Positions 18,167 to 27,278 of a stretch of 64,000 nucleotides of DNA are shown piece after piece (within the stretch, counting starts at the first letter, position 1; every line of letters starts with the position of its first letter). Origin of the DNA: Alloacidobacterium sp035547425 (GTDB taxonomy: Bacteria; Acidobacteriota; Terriglobia; Terriglobales; Acidobacteriaceae); the NCBI GenBank assembly GCA_035547425.1, contig DASZUU010000036.1:93857-157856 (forward strand). The letters are read 5' to 3'. The notes beneath the pieces are model-generated. The model was not told where the DNA came from. It saw nothing but the letters and a program-made list of their open reading frames with translations, and ran no database searches. Position numbers and translations under genes: made by a program.

Positions 18167-19489
18167 ATGTCGATGCCAAATATCGTTGTGATCGGCTCTG
18201 GTATGGCAGGATTTGGCGCAGCTTATAGATTGCACCAGGAGGGCGTATCTCCTGTAATGTACGACAAGAATGCCTATTATGGCGGCCATACTATGTCATT
18301 TCGCTACGAGAGCGGATTTCTGTTTGACGTGGGACCACATATTTCTTTTACAAAAGACAGTCGTATTCAGGAGCTCTTTGCTGATAGTGTCGAACAGCGC
18401 TATGAAACAATTCCAATCAATCTGAATAATTATTGGCAGGGATATTGGCCACAGCATCCCGTACAGCTGCATCTGCATGGATTGCCCGAAGAAACCATAT
18501 TGAAGGTCATTACTGATTTTGTTGCCGAGCAATATGCTCCAGAACGCCCTATCAATAATTATGCCGATTGGCTTTATTCCAGCTTTGGAAAAACATTCGC
18601 TGAAACATTTCCGATGCAGTACACGCGAAAATATCACACAACTACAGCGGAAAACATGAGCACCGACTGGCTGGGACCGCGCATTTATCGTCCCAGCCTG
18701 GAGGAAGTATTGCGTGGGGCATTGTCGGCATCGGCTCCACAAGTGCATTACATTACACACTTTCGCTATCCCAGCGATGGCGGTTTCCGGCTTTATCTGA
18801 ATAAGTTTGTCCCTATGGGTAATCTGCACTTGAATCATGAGTTGGTTTCGATTAACCCTCGCACTCATGAATTGAAATTCTCAAATGGCGTCATTACACA
18901 GTACGATTCGCTGGTTTCTTCGATGCCATTACCGGATGTGATTCGTATGATCGAGGGCGCGCCGGCAGATGTTTTGGATGCTTCAAAGCGGCTGGCCTGC
19001 TCTACTTGCGTGCTTGTGAATATTGGCGTGAATCGTGAAGATATTTCGTCAGCTCATATGACTTACTTTTATGACGATGATATTTGTTTTACACGTCTTG
19101 GATTTCCTCACATGCTTTCAGCACGGAATGCTCCTCCCGGAACAGGCAATATTCAGGCAGAAGTCTACTTTTCTGATAAATACAAGCCATTTTCTGGAAA
19201 GCCGGAAGAATGGATTGAGCCTGTTATACAAGACCTCCATCGTTGTGGATTATTGCGGGAAGATGACCGGATTTTAGATCGCAAAGCGATGTTTCTGAAA
19301 TATGCAAATATCATCTTCGATCTGGAACGGGCGGATGCCCTTAAAACTGTACACGGCTATCTTGACGATTTAGGAATTGCTTACTGCGGACGCTATGGCG
19401 ACTGGGGTTATATGTGGACTGACGAAAGCTTCAAAAGCGGGGAACTGGCAGCCGAGCGTGCATTGTCTTCAGTTGTGTCGTCAACCTAG
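18167..19489 (+). CDS. UDP-galactopyranose-mutase-like / FAD-dependent amine-oxidase-fold protein
   Basis: This 440-residue protein starts with an FAD-binding motif VIGSGMAGFGAAYRL (about residues 7-21), followed by an acidic second strand and YGGHTMSF, as in the protoporphyrinogen-oxidase/UDP-galactopyranose-mutase group. C-terminally a GYLDDLGIAYCGRYGDW segment corresponds to the GRY/GDW FAD contact region. It starts 3 bases after rfbG with a GGAG site, so it is in the same operon. A role in sugar ring contraction or in oxidation of a nucleotide sugar is plausible; sequence reading alone cannot separate the two. No signal peptide is present. Confidence 0.8.
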   Translation: MSMPNIVVIGSGMAGFGAAYRLHQEGVSPVMYDKNAYYGGHTMSFRYESGFLFDVGPHISFTKDSRIQELFADSVEQRYETIPINLNNYWQGYWPQHPVQLHLHGLPEETILKVITDFVAEQYAPERPINNYADWLYSSFGKTFAETFPMQYTRKYHTTTAENMSTDWLGPRIYRPSLEEVLRGALSASAPQVHYITHFRYPSDGGFRLYLNKFVPMGNLHLNHELVSINPRTHELKFSNGVITQYDSLVSSMPLPDVIRMIEGAPADVLDASKRLACSTCVLVNIGVNREDISSAHMTYFYDDDICFTRLGFPHMLSARNAPPGTGNIQAEVYFSDKYKPFSGKPEEWIEPVIQDLHRCGLLREDDRILDRKAMFLKYANIIFDLERADALKTVHGYLDDLGIAYCGRYGDWGYMWTDESFKSGELAAERALSSVVSST

Positions 19490-19529
19490 GAGGTATAGTG
19501 CTTTGGACAGATGAGAGAGTAGCTGGATT

Positions 19530-20177
19530 ATGATGAACCTGAATCTGAATAGAGGACGTAATGAACCACTCAAGGTGCTGTGCCTGGGAGCACATTCCGA
19601 TGATATAGAAATCGGTTGTGGAGGGACTATTCTCAGGCTTGCTGATGAATATCCACAGTGCACATTTCATTGGGTAGTATTCAGTGCTATCGGCATCCGT
19701 AAAACAGAAGCGGAGCAGGCGGCTCACATATTCGCTGGCTCACGGCTTGGGACACTGACTCTGCACGAATTTCAAGACGGGTTTATGCCGTTCACCGGCG
19801 CTGAAATAAAAAAAGTATTTGAAGGATTAAAGCCCGTTTCTCCAGATATAGTTCTGACGCATTATCGCAAAGATGCACATCAGGACCATCGTCTTCTGTC
19901 AGAACTGACGTGGAATACATTCCGAAACCACTTAATTATGGAGTATGAAATTCCTAAGTATGATGGCGATCTGGGGTCGCCGTCATTTTTTGTGCCGCTC
20001 TCAGCAGATATCTATCGGGCAAAGGTTTCCCATCTCATGAATGCTTTTGCTTCGCAACAAAGTAAGCAGTGGTTTGATGAATCTACATTTCAGGCACTTA
20101 TGCGATTACGCGGCATGGAATGTGCTTCTCCAAGTAATTATGCGGAAGCTTTTTACTGCCGTAAGTTGGTGTATTGA
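19530..20177 (+). CDS. PIG-L/LmbE-family deacetylase
   Basis: This 215-residue cytoplasmic enzyme has the zinc motif AHSDDIEIGCGG (residues 21-32; family AHxDDxE) and the later HYRKDAHQDH, which supplies the third ligand and catalytic environment. PIG-L proteins remove the N-acetyl group from GlcNAc-type sugars. In this cluster the substrate is likely a HexNAc nucleotide sugar or lipid-linked intermediate, giving a free amine that could then be acylated or amidated by neighbours. It follows the mutase-like gene by 40 bases. The length is at the short end of the normal family range. Confidence 0.9.
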   Translation: MMNLNLNRGRNEPLKVLCLGAHSDDIEIGCGGTILRLADEYPQCTFHWVVFSAIGIRKTEAEQAAHIFAGSRLGTLTLHEFQDGFMPFTGAEIKKVFEGLKPVSPDIVLTHYRKDAHQDHRLLSELTWNTFRNHLIMEYEIPKYDGDLGSPSFFVPLSADIYRAKVSHLMNAFASQQSKQWFDESTFQALMRLRGMECASPSNYAEAFYCRKLVY

Positions 20178-20234
20178 GCTATAGGGGCCCCACTTGAAAA
20201 TACGAATTAAAGTTGCAGTCAGTACGGTGACGCC

Positions 20235-21713
20235 ATGCAGGATCTAAAACAGAGGGCGTTACGCGGCGGCTTGGCAAAAGTCATCTCACAAATTGTTACT
20301 CTTTTATTGCGAACATGCACTTTAATGATCATGGCCCGCCTCCTGGATCCTAAAGATTTTGGTTTGGTAGGGATGGTGACCGCAATGATCGGGATTTTTA
20401 GTGTATTCCGTGATTTCGGGCTATCCGCCGCTGCGGTACAGCGCGCAACGATTACGCCGGAGCAGTCATCTACTCTGTTTTGGATCAATCTGCTGGTGGG
20501 CGCTACATTAAGCCTGTTGACGATGTCACTCGGGCCATTTGTAGCACATTTTTATCATCAACCTCATCTGGTAGAAGTAACTGCAGTTTTAGCAACGGCA
20601 TTCTTCTTTAATGCAGCAGGAGTGCAGCATACATCGCTACTTGAGAGGCAAATGCGCTTCGTCACCTTGTCGGTGATCGATATGCTTTCGCTTTTTATCA
20701 GTACATCTACAGGTATTCTCATGGCCCTTCACGGTTGTGGTTACTGGTCGCTCGTGGCAACTACAACCGTTACTCCGCTTATCTACTCGATCTCAGTATG
20801 GATCATTGCAAGATGGATTCCAGGGAGACCGCACAGGCGTATGGGAATACTTTCGATGATGCGTTTTGGCGGCACGCTCACGCTCAATGGCCTGGTAATG
20901 TATCTTGCTTTGAACCTTGACAAAATTTTGATTGGGCGTTTTTGCGGAGTAGAAGCTCTCGGAATTTATGGAAGAGCTTATCAACTTATCAATATTCCCA
21001 CTGACAATCTGAATTCCGCAGCCGGAGGCGTAGCATTTGCTGCTCTTTCCCGGCTTCAGCATGATCCGGAAAGAATGCGGAGCTATTTTCTCAAAGGTTA
21101 TTCTTTTGTTCTATCTCTTACAGTGCCCATTGCGATTGTTTGCGGTTTGTTCGCAAATGACATGATCCATGTATTTCTTGGCGCAAAGTGGGGCAGCGCC
21201 GTGCCCATCTTTCGCTTGCTGGTGCCAACCACAGTAGGTCTGGCAATTCTTGTACCGATTGGATGGTTGCTTTCTGCGTGTGGGCTGGTTGGGCGGGGAT
21301 TAAAAATATCCTTAATGCTTGCTCCGTTGCTCATCGCCGGTTATGCAATAGGCTTGCACTGGGGGCCGGCAGGCGTGGCTGTCGCATATTCTTCCGTCAT
21401 GGCACTATCTGTGATTCCAATCCTCGCATGGGCAGTGCGTGGCACTCCCGTTGTGCTTCGCGATCTTTTACTGGCGATGGGCCGACCCATTCTGTCAGGA
21501 ATTGTAGCGGCAGCTACTGCTTTCGGATTGCAGATGTTATGGGGAGGAGTTCTATCTCCTCTACTGAGGCTAGTAGCTGGTGTGGTAGCGGTGACATGCG
21601 TTTATGTCTGGATGCTGATTTATGTCATGCAACAAAAGCAGTTGTACGGCGAGATTATTAAAGGATTTCTGGGAAAGACCACAACAGAAGAGCAACTTGT
21701 AGTTCCCGCCTAA
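20235..21713 (+). CDS. Wzx-like polysaccharide flippase (MOP superfamily)
   Basis: This 492-residue protein has about 12-14 hydrophobic segments and the MOP-flippase outline: an amphipathic basic N-terminus (LKQRALRGGLAKVIS), MARLLDPKDFGLVGMV in the first helices, and a central LALNLDKILIGRFCGVEALGIYGRAYQL run typical of the Polysacc_synt_3/Wzx group. It moves lipid-linked repeat units from the cytoplasmic to the periplasmic face. As the last gene of the cluster it complements the Wzy_C protein at 2987-4405 and supports a Wzx/Wzy route. Which lipid carrier or repeat unit it handles is unknown. Confidence 0.9.
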   Translation: MQDLKQRALRGGLAKVISQIVTLLLRTCTLMIMARLLDPKDFGLVGMVTAMIGIFSVFRDFGLSAAAVQRATITPEQSSTLFWINLLVGATLSLLTMSLGPFVAHFYHQPHLVEVTAVLATAFFFNAAGVQHTSLLERQMRFVTLSVIDMLSLFISTSTGILMALHGCGYWSLVATTTVTPLIYSISVWIIARWIPGRPHRRMGILSMMRFGGTLTLNGLVMYLALNLDKILIGRFCGVEALGIYGRAYQLINIPTDNLNSAAGGVAFAALSRLQHDPERMRSYFLKGYSFVLSLTVPIAIVCGLFANDMIHVFLGAKWGSAVPIFRLLVPTTVGLAILVPIGWLLSACGLVGRGLKISLMLAPLLIAGYAIGLHWGPAGVAVAYSSVMALSVIPILAWAVRGTPVVLRDLLLAMGRPILSGIVAAATAFGLQMLWGGVLSPLLRLVAGVVAVTCVYVWMLIYVMQQKQLYGEIIKGFLGKTTTEEQLVVPA

Positions 21714-21805
21714 GAAATTTCATCAAAGAGCTGAATCGGATCAGCTTTCCCTCCCCCTGAATTTCCATTCTCACGCAATGAGATAAAAGAAAGCCCTGGA
21801 AGCAT

Positions 21806-24800
21806 ATGAATACATCAATGTCATTTGCAAGCATTCTGAGGAGCGATGTTGCAGGTAAGTATTGGAAATCGCGTAGAACTATTTCGGTTCTGATCGTAAT
21901 AGCCGCACTACATTTCAGCGCGAGCAGTGTTGCTCATGCGCAGGCTAATTCAGGACCTTCCATTATTGCGCAAGCACCCTTGCCTGGGGCAACTGCACAG
22001 GCTGTGAACTCGCGAGTCTCCGTAACCTTTAATGAAAATGTACAAGCAGGCTCTATCTCGTTTGTGATCCGCGATTCATCCAGTGCTGTTGTGCCGTCCA
22101 CGATTCAGTACAATTCGACAACAAACATCGCGACGCTCATTCCAACTGCCGAGTTACTCCCGCTACACACGTATACAGCAACAGTGTCCGGTGCAAAAGA
22201 CGCTGCCGGTAATTCAATGAGCCAGCCCATGGTGTGGTCATTTTCCACGGGATTACCCGGTTTTCAAGAATCGATTGTTTTCAAGGGGCTACACAATCCC
22301 ACTGCCTTTCAATTCGCTTCGGATGGCCGCATTTTTGTCGCGCAAAAAGATGGACAGATTTTTCTGTACCAGAGTCTGACCGATACAAATCCGACAATTT
22401 TTGCCGATTTACGAACGGATGTATATAGCTACCAGCAAGATGGCCTGCTTGGAATGGCGCTCGATCCCAAGTTTCCAACTGTGCCGTATGTCTATGTGTT
22501 TTACACATACGATGCAGCTATTGGAGGCAATGCACCCACTTGGGGAACAGCTGGCAGCTCTGATGATACCTGCAGTCAGCCAAGCGGTTCGTGCGTTGTT
22601 AGCGGACGTCTTTCGCGTCTTCAGGCAAACGGCAATGTCATGGCAGGCACGGAGCAGGTGCTCATCAATGACTGGTACGAACAGTATCCAGGACAATCGG
22701 TAGGAAATCTGGCATTCGGCCCGGATGGCCTGCTGTATGCAACTGCGGGTGATGGAGCCAATTCCACACTCGTAGATTATGGCCAGACCGATAGCACCAG
22801 TCCTGATCCTGTGAATGAAGGTGGAGCATTACGGAGTCAGGATTTGCGCACTCCAGCAGATCCCGTAACGCTTGATGGCTCTGTCATTCGCATCGATCCA
22901 AATACTGCATTGCCGCTGCGGAAGACCTACTCCATGATCGTTGGCACTCCTACAGTTGATGCTAATGGAGTTAAAAGCTATCCAGTAACCTCGGTTTATC
23001 AGGGCTCACAGCAGCAAATCATCAGAGTGCTCGAGCCTACAAGTCCAGTAGCGGGGAAGCCAAGGAGATTTTTGTACGTATTACCTGTGGCCACAGGTGT
23101 TACAAATACCTCTTCGATGTGGAGCGATGGTCTGGAAGAATTGCGTCTTCTTGATGTTCCAAATCGCTTTAACATGACGCTGATTGCGCCATCGTTCAAT
23201 TATGAGCCGTGGTATGGAGATAGTACTTCCGACCCCACTCATCGAATGGAAAGCTTTATCGTGAACGACCTTGTGCCATTCGGAGATACATTCGCGCAGG
23301 GAACTGGTGTGCCGCAACGTTTTCTGATTGGCTTCAGTAAGTCAGGAAACGGCGCCTTATATTTGCTTCTCCGTCATCCGAACGTCTTTAGTGCCGCGGC
23401 TATCTGGGATGCTCCGGCGCAACTTAGCGACATAACCGCATTCGATGGTTTACCGTTAAATTTCGGCACCCAAGCCAATTTCAATCTTTACAATATTCCC
23501 GCTATGGTGGCGAGCAATGCTCGTCCTTTTCAGGCGCAGAATCGCATCTGGATTAGCGGAGATCAAGCAGCGTGGACTGCGGATATGGATCAGCTGCACG
23601 ATCAGATGACTGCAGCTTCTATCCAGCACACGTGGGTACAAGGTGGCGTGCGCGAGCACAGTTGGAATAGCGGTTGGCTTGATGGCGCGGTTACGGCGCT
23701 TGATGCGAATGCAACTTCTACAGCGCCTGTCGATATTAATGAACAACGCATTATTGCTTATGGCCTCAGGAATCCTCGTCTAGCTTTTCGCCCGGATACT
23801 CAGGAGATATGGATTGCCGATCAGGGTTGGAATACTACGGAAGAGATCGATCGAATTCCTGATGCAACCAGCGAAGCTATGGAAAACTTTGGATGGCCTT
23901 GCTATGAGGGCAATGGAACAACCGCATATTCCGGGTTCGGCATTTGCAGCCTGCTTTATAGCCAGACAGGCACGACTACGGTTCCATATTTCTCATACGA
24001 TCATCAAGCCCAGGTGGCATCCGGCAGCGATGAGAACGGCATTGGCCATGGCTCTATTTCTGGCTTGACCTTCTACAAAGCAGGTAATTATCCGGATCAA
24101 TATCAGGGGGCGCTTTTCTTTTCAGACTCTGCGCGTAACAACATCTGGGCGATATTAAAAGGAAGCAATGGTCTTCCTGATCCGAACAATGTTTCATCCT
24201 TCTTACTTGGGGCAGCCGATCCTGCTGATCTTAAAACCGGACCCAACGGGGACCTGTTCTACGCAGATATGAATGGCGGAACGATTCGCCGTATCACTTA
24301 CACAAAACCTGTGGTTCGCAGTAATGCTCAACCTTCCGGTGTTTTACCTTCAGGTACTACGCAAACAACAGTCAGCTTGGTTACCGACAGAAGCGCCACT
24401 TGTCGTTTCGCGACAGTTGAAGGTATTACCTATCAGACGATGACGAATACATTTACCTCAACAGGAGGCACATCTCATTCGACGCTCATGACGGGGTTAG
24501 TTGATGGCGGCAACTACAATCTTTCCGTGCGTTGCGAAGATGCCTCGGGAAATGCGAATCAGGATGATTACCTCATCTCATTTTCTGTCGCTAAGGCAGG
24601 AGATGTCGCGCCGCCCGTTTTGTCTAACGGCCAGCCCACCGGCGTGTTAGCTGCCGGAAGCACGCAGACGATCATGAGCGTAGCAACGAGTGAAAGCGCT
24701 ACATGCCGATATGCGAATACACCTGGAGTTGCATTTGAAATTATGGGGAACACCTTTAGCAGTACAGGTGGGACTGTGCATACAACTCCGATAACAGGCT

Positions 24801-27211
24801 TGGTGGATGGCGGGCGCTACAGCTACTATGTCCGCTGCCGCGATGGTAGTGGCAATGCCAATCTTGCTGACTATGTTATCTCCTACTCGGTAGACACAAC
24901 AGGAGGCCAGGTAGACGGTGGTATAGCGAGCAGCACGTTTTCCGGAGTCGAGGATCCGCTATCGGAAAGCGGGTTATGGGATAAACCGGGTTCATGGACT
25001 GCGCTGAAGAAGAACAATGGAGCATACACAACGCAGACTACGAGCGCAGCTCGCCTTGTAACTCCTTTAACAGGGGCTGATCAGTATGCAGAGATCACAT
25101 ATGATCAGGACCCGGGATCATCGAGCTGGCCCGGAGTTATGACGCGGGTGCAAGGCGCAGCAAACGGAAGCGGCTATCTGGCAATTGCCTATGCAGGGCA
25201 AGTCATTCTGTACCGCGCAGTCGATACTGGCTATATAAGTTTCACGCAACTGGCATCGGCAACTGCTCCGGTGGCAACGGCACCTCGCCGTTTGCGATTG
25301 GAATCGCAAGGGACAACGCATCGCGTCTATTTTAATGGCGTGTTGATGCTGACATTTACTGACAGTACTTATGCGACAGGGCAGCCCGGCATTGCAGATG
25401 CTATTTTTGGCGGTCCTACTGTAAAAATTCTTTCCTTTACCGGTGGTATCTTAACGACTACAGGAACGGGACCAGTCGATACAATTCCGCCGGTGCGCTC
25501 CAATGGCCAGCCAGCCGGAAATTTAGCAGCGGGCACAACGCAGACAACGATAAGCCTGTTGACTGATGAGAATGCAACCTGCCGCTATGCGACCACGGCC
25601 GGCGTAGCCTATAGTGCAATGACAAATACCTTCAGCACCACTGGAGGAACCGCGCATGCAACCTTGGTGACAGGATTAACAGATGGCAACAGCTATAGCT
25701 ACTATGTGCGTTGTCAGGATGGAAGCGGCAATGCAAATGCTGACGATTTCACAATCAGCTTTTCTACGGGAAGTACTGCAGGCCACGGGAGCACAGCCAG
25801 CAGCACTTTCACCGGCGCAGAAGATCCGTTATCCGAAAATGGACGGTGGGACAAGCCCGGCTCGTGGACAGCGCTTAAAAAGAATGATGGCGCATATACA
25901 ACACAGACTACAAGCGCGGCTCGATTAGTTACGCCGCAAGTTGGAGCCGATCAATACGCCGAAATCACATATGATCAGGACCCTGGGTCAGCAAGTTGGC
26001 CCGGAGTGATGACGCGCATCCAGGGAGCGTCAAACGGAAGCGGCTATCTCGCAATCGCATACGCAGGGCAGGTAGTTCTTTATCGCGCAGTTGATTCAGG
26101 TTGGATGGGATTTACAGCATTAGCTTCAGCCTCGGCGCCAGTGGCCACTGCTCCGCGTCGTTTGCGGTTGGAATCACAGGGAACAATGCATCGTGTCTAC
26201 TTTAATGGCGTGTTGATGTTGACCATTACCGACAGTACCTACACAGCAGGGCAGCCCGGCATTGCAGATGCCATTTTTGGCGGGCCCACCGTGAAGATTC
26301 TCTCCTTTACTGGCGGAAGTCTATCCAATGCTGGTTCAGGCGCAGGAGATACAACTCCTCCAGCGCGCTCGAATGGTCAACCTACAGGCACTCTGACAGG
26401 TAGCACAACACAGACATCGATAAGTCTGTCGACTGATGAGAATGCAACCTGCCGCTATGCAACGAGTGCCGGGGTGGCATACAGCGCGATGACTAATTCT
26501 TTCACTACTACGGGCGCGATTACACACTCAACCTTGGTAACGGGTTTAGTTGGCGGGGGTACTTATAGCTACTATGTGCGTTGTCAGGATGTAAATGGGA
26601 ATGCGAACACTGACGATTTTATAATCAGCTTTTCTGTAGATACGAGCGTATCTGGAAACAATGGAAGCACCGTTGCCAGCACATTCAGTGGAGTAGAAGA
26701 TCCTTTATCGGAAAGTGGCATGTGGGATAAGCCCGGCTCGTGGACTCCGCTGAAGAAAAACAATGGCGCATACACAACACAGACCACCAGCGCGGCTCGA
26801 TTGGTAACACCTCTGCTAAGTGCAGATCAATATGCCGAAATCACTTTTGATCAGGACCCCGGATCCTCAAGCTGGCCGGGCGTTATGACGAGAGTACAAG
26901 GAGCCGCTAATGGAAGCGGTTATCTCGCCATTGCCTATGCGGGACAAATAATTCTGTATCGCACAGATGATATCGGCTGGTTAAGCTTTACAGCTTTAGG
27001 ATCAGTATCTGCTCCGATAGGAACAGCGCCGCGTCACCTGCGATTGGAATCGCAAGGGGCAACGCACAAGGTCTACTTCAATGGCGTATTGATGATGGCC
27101 GTTACAGACGGCACATATACCATGGGGCAGCCTGGCACTGCTGATGCAATCTTCGGCGGACCAACAGTGAAAATTCTCTCGTTCAACGGAGGATCTCTGG
27201 CACAAAACTAG
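21806..27211 (+). CDS. Giant secreted protein: PQQ-type sugar dehydrogenase propeller with inserted hydrolase domain and tandem C-terminal modules
   Basis: This 1801-residue protein is exported: the signal segment is about 24-45, with cleavage after AHA. Domains in order are: an Ig-like Big_5 domain (about 50-148); the first part of a glucose/sorbosone-dehydrogenase propeller (about 150-372, with DGRIFVAQKDGQI and GSVIRIDPNT); about 270 foreign residues (372-643) resembling an esterase-type alpha/beta hydrolase; and the rest of the propeller (644-830, from QRIIAYGLRNP and DQGWNTTEEIDRI). Hydrolase candidates are Ser511 in GFSKSG, Asp586 and His618. After residue 830 come modules A A B A B A B: A of about 95 residues (SNGQPTG...YYVRC), B of about 180 residues (LamG-like, with WDKPGSW and FGGPTVKILSF). 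The enzyme pair probably acts on extracellular sugars or esters; this is inference. Confidence 0.8.
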   Translation: MNTSMSFASILRSDVAGKYWKSRRTISVLIVIAALHFSASSVAHAQANSGPSIIAQAPLPGATAQAVNSRVSVTFNENVQAGSISFVIRDSSSAVVPSTIQYNSTTNIATLIPTAELLPLHTYTATVSGAKDAAGNSMSQPMVWSFSTGLPGFQESIVFKGLHNPTAFQFASDGRIFVAQKDGQIFLYQSLTDTNPTIFADLRTDVYSYQQDGLLGMALDPKFPTVPYVYVFYTYDAAIGGNAPTWGTAGSSDDTCSQPSGSCVVSGRLSRLQANGNVMAGTEQVLINDWYEQYPGQSVGNLAFGPDGLLYATAGDGANSTLVDYGQTDSTSPDPVNEGGALRSQDLRTPADPVTLDGSVIRIDPNTALPLRKTYSMIVGTPTVDANGVKSYPVTSVYQGSQQQIIRVLEPTSPVAGKPRRFLYVLPVATGVTNTSSMWSDGLEELRLLDVPNRFNMTLIAPSFNYEPWYGDSTSDPTHRMESFIVNDLVPFGDTFAQGTGVPQRFLIGFSKSGNGALYLLLRHPNVFSAAAIWDAPAQLSDITAFDGLPLNFGTQANFNLYNIPAMVASNARPFQAQNRIWISGDQAAWTADMDQLHDQMTAASIQHTWVQGGVREHSWNSGWLDGAVTALDANATSTAPVDINEQRIIAYGLRNPRLAFRPDTQEIWIADQGWNTTEEIDRIPDATSEAMENFGWPCYEGNGTTAYSGFGICSLLYSQTGTTTVPYFSYDHQAQVASGSDENGIGHGSISGLTFYKAGNYPDQYQGALFFSDSARNNIWAILKGSNGLPDPNNVSSFLLGAADPADLKTGPNGDLFYADMNGGTIRRITYTKPVVRSNAQPSGVLPSGTTQTTVSLVTDRSATCRFATVEGITYQTMTNTFTSTGGTSHSTLMTGLVDGGNYNLSVRCEDASGNANQDDYLISFSVAKAGDVAPPVLSNGQPTGVLAAGSTQTIMSVATSESATCRYANTPGVAFEIMGNTFSSTGGTVHTTPITGLVDGGRYSYYVRCRDGSGNANLADYVISYSVDTTGGQVDGGIASSTFSGVEDPLSESGLWDKPGSWTALKKNNGAYTTQTTSAARLVTPLTGADQYAEITYDQDPGSSSWPGVMTRVQGAANGSGYLAIAYAGQVILYRAVDTGYISFTQLASATAPVATAPRRLRLESQGTTHRVYFNGVLMLTFTDSTYATGQPGIADAIFGGPTVKILSFTGGILTTTGTGPVDTIPPVRSNGQPAGNLAAGTTQTTISLLTDENATCRYATTAGVAYSAMTNTFSTTGGTAHATLVTGLTDGNSYSYYVRCQDGSGNANADDFTISFSTGSTAGHGSTASSTFTGAEDPLSENGRWDKPGSWTALKKNDGAYTTQTTSAARLVTPQVGADQYAEITYDQDPGSASWPGVMTRIQGASNGSGYLAIAYAGQVVLYRAVDSGWMGFTALASASAPVATAPRRLRLESQGTMHRVYFNGVLMLTITDSTYTAGQPGIADAIFGGPTVKILSFTGGSLSNAGSGAGDTTPPARSNGQPTGTLTGSTTQTSISLSTDENATCRYATSAGVAYSAMTNSFTTTGAITHSTLVTGLVGGGTYSYYVRCQDVNGNANTDDFIISFSVDTSVSGNNGSTVASTFSGVEDPLSESGMWDKPGSWTPLKKNNGAYTTQTTSAARLVTPLLSADQYAEITFDQDPGSSSWPGVMTRVQGAANGSGYLAIAYAGQIILYRTDDIGWLSFTALGSVSAPIGTAPRHLRLESQGATHKVYFNGVLMMAVTDGTYTMGQPGTADAIFGGPTVKILSFNGGSLAQN
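24301..27200 (+). repeat. Tandem coding repeats in the giant secreted protein
   Basis: Module A starts near 24310, 24610, 25480 and 26350; module B starts near 24920, 25790 and 26665. From the second A onward an A-B pair recurs with a period of about 870 bases. Nucleotide identity between copies is high in places, for example the stretches encoding QTTSAARLVTP and FGGPTVKILSF, which fits recent duplication or gene conversion. These are in-frame protein repeats, not a CRISPR or satellite. Confidence 0.85.
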
Positions 27212-27232
27212 AATGGATAATCTTGTTTCTAA

Positions 27233-27267
27233 AGAGGGACGCGTTTCCACGCGTCCCTCTTTTTATT
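27233..27267. terminator. Shared terminator between two convergent giant genes
   Basis: A perfect 12-bp stem (27233-27244 with 27249-27260) and 4-base loop lie between the convergent stops at 27211 and 27279. On the plus strand the stem is followed by TTTTATT, a good intrinsic terminator; on the minus strand the following T run is short, so termination of the ASH gene there may be weaker. Confidence 0.85.
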
Positions 27268-27278
27268 ACAACTGAGTT

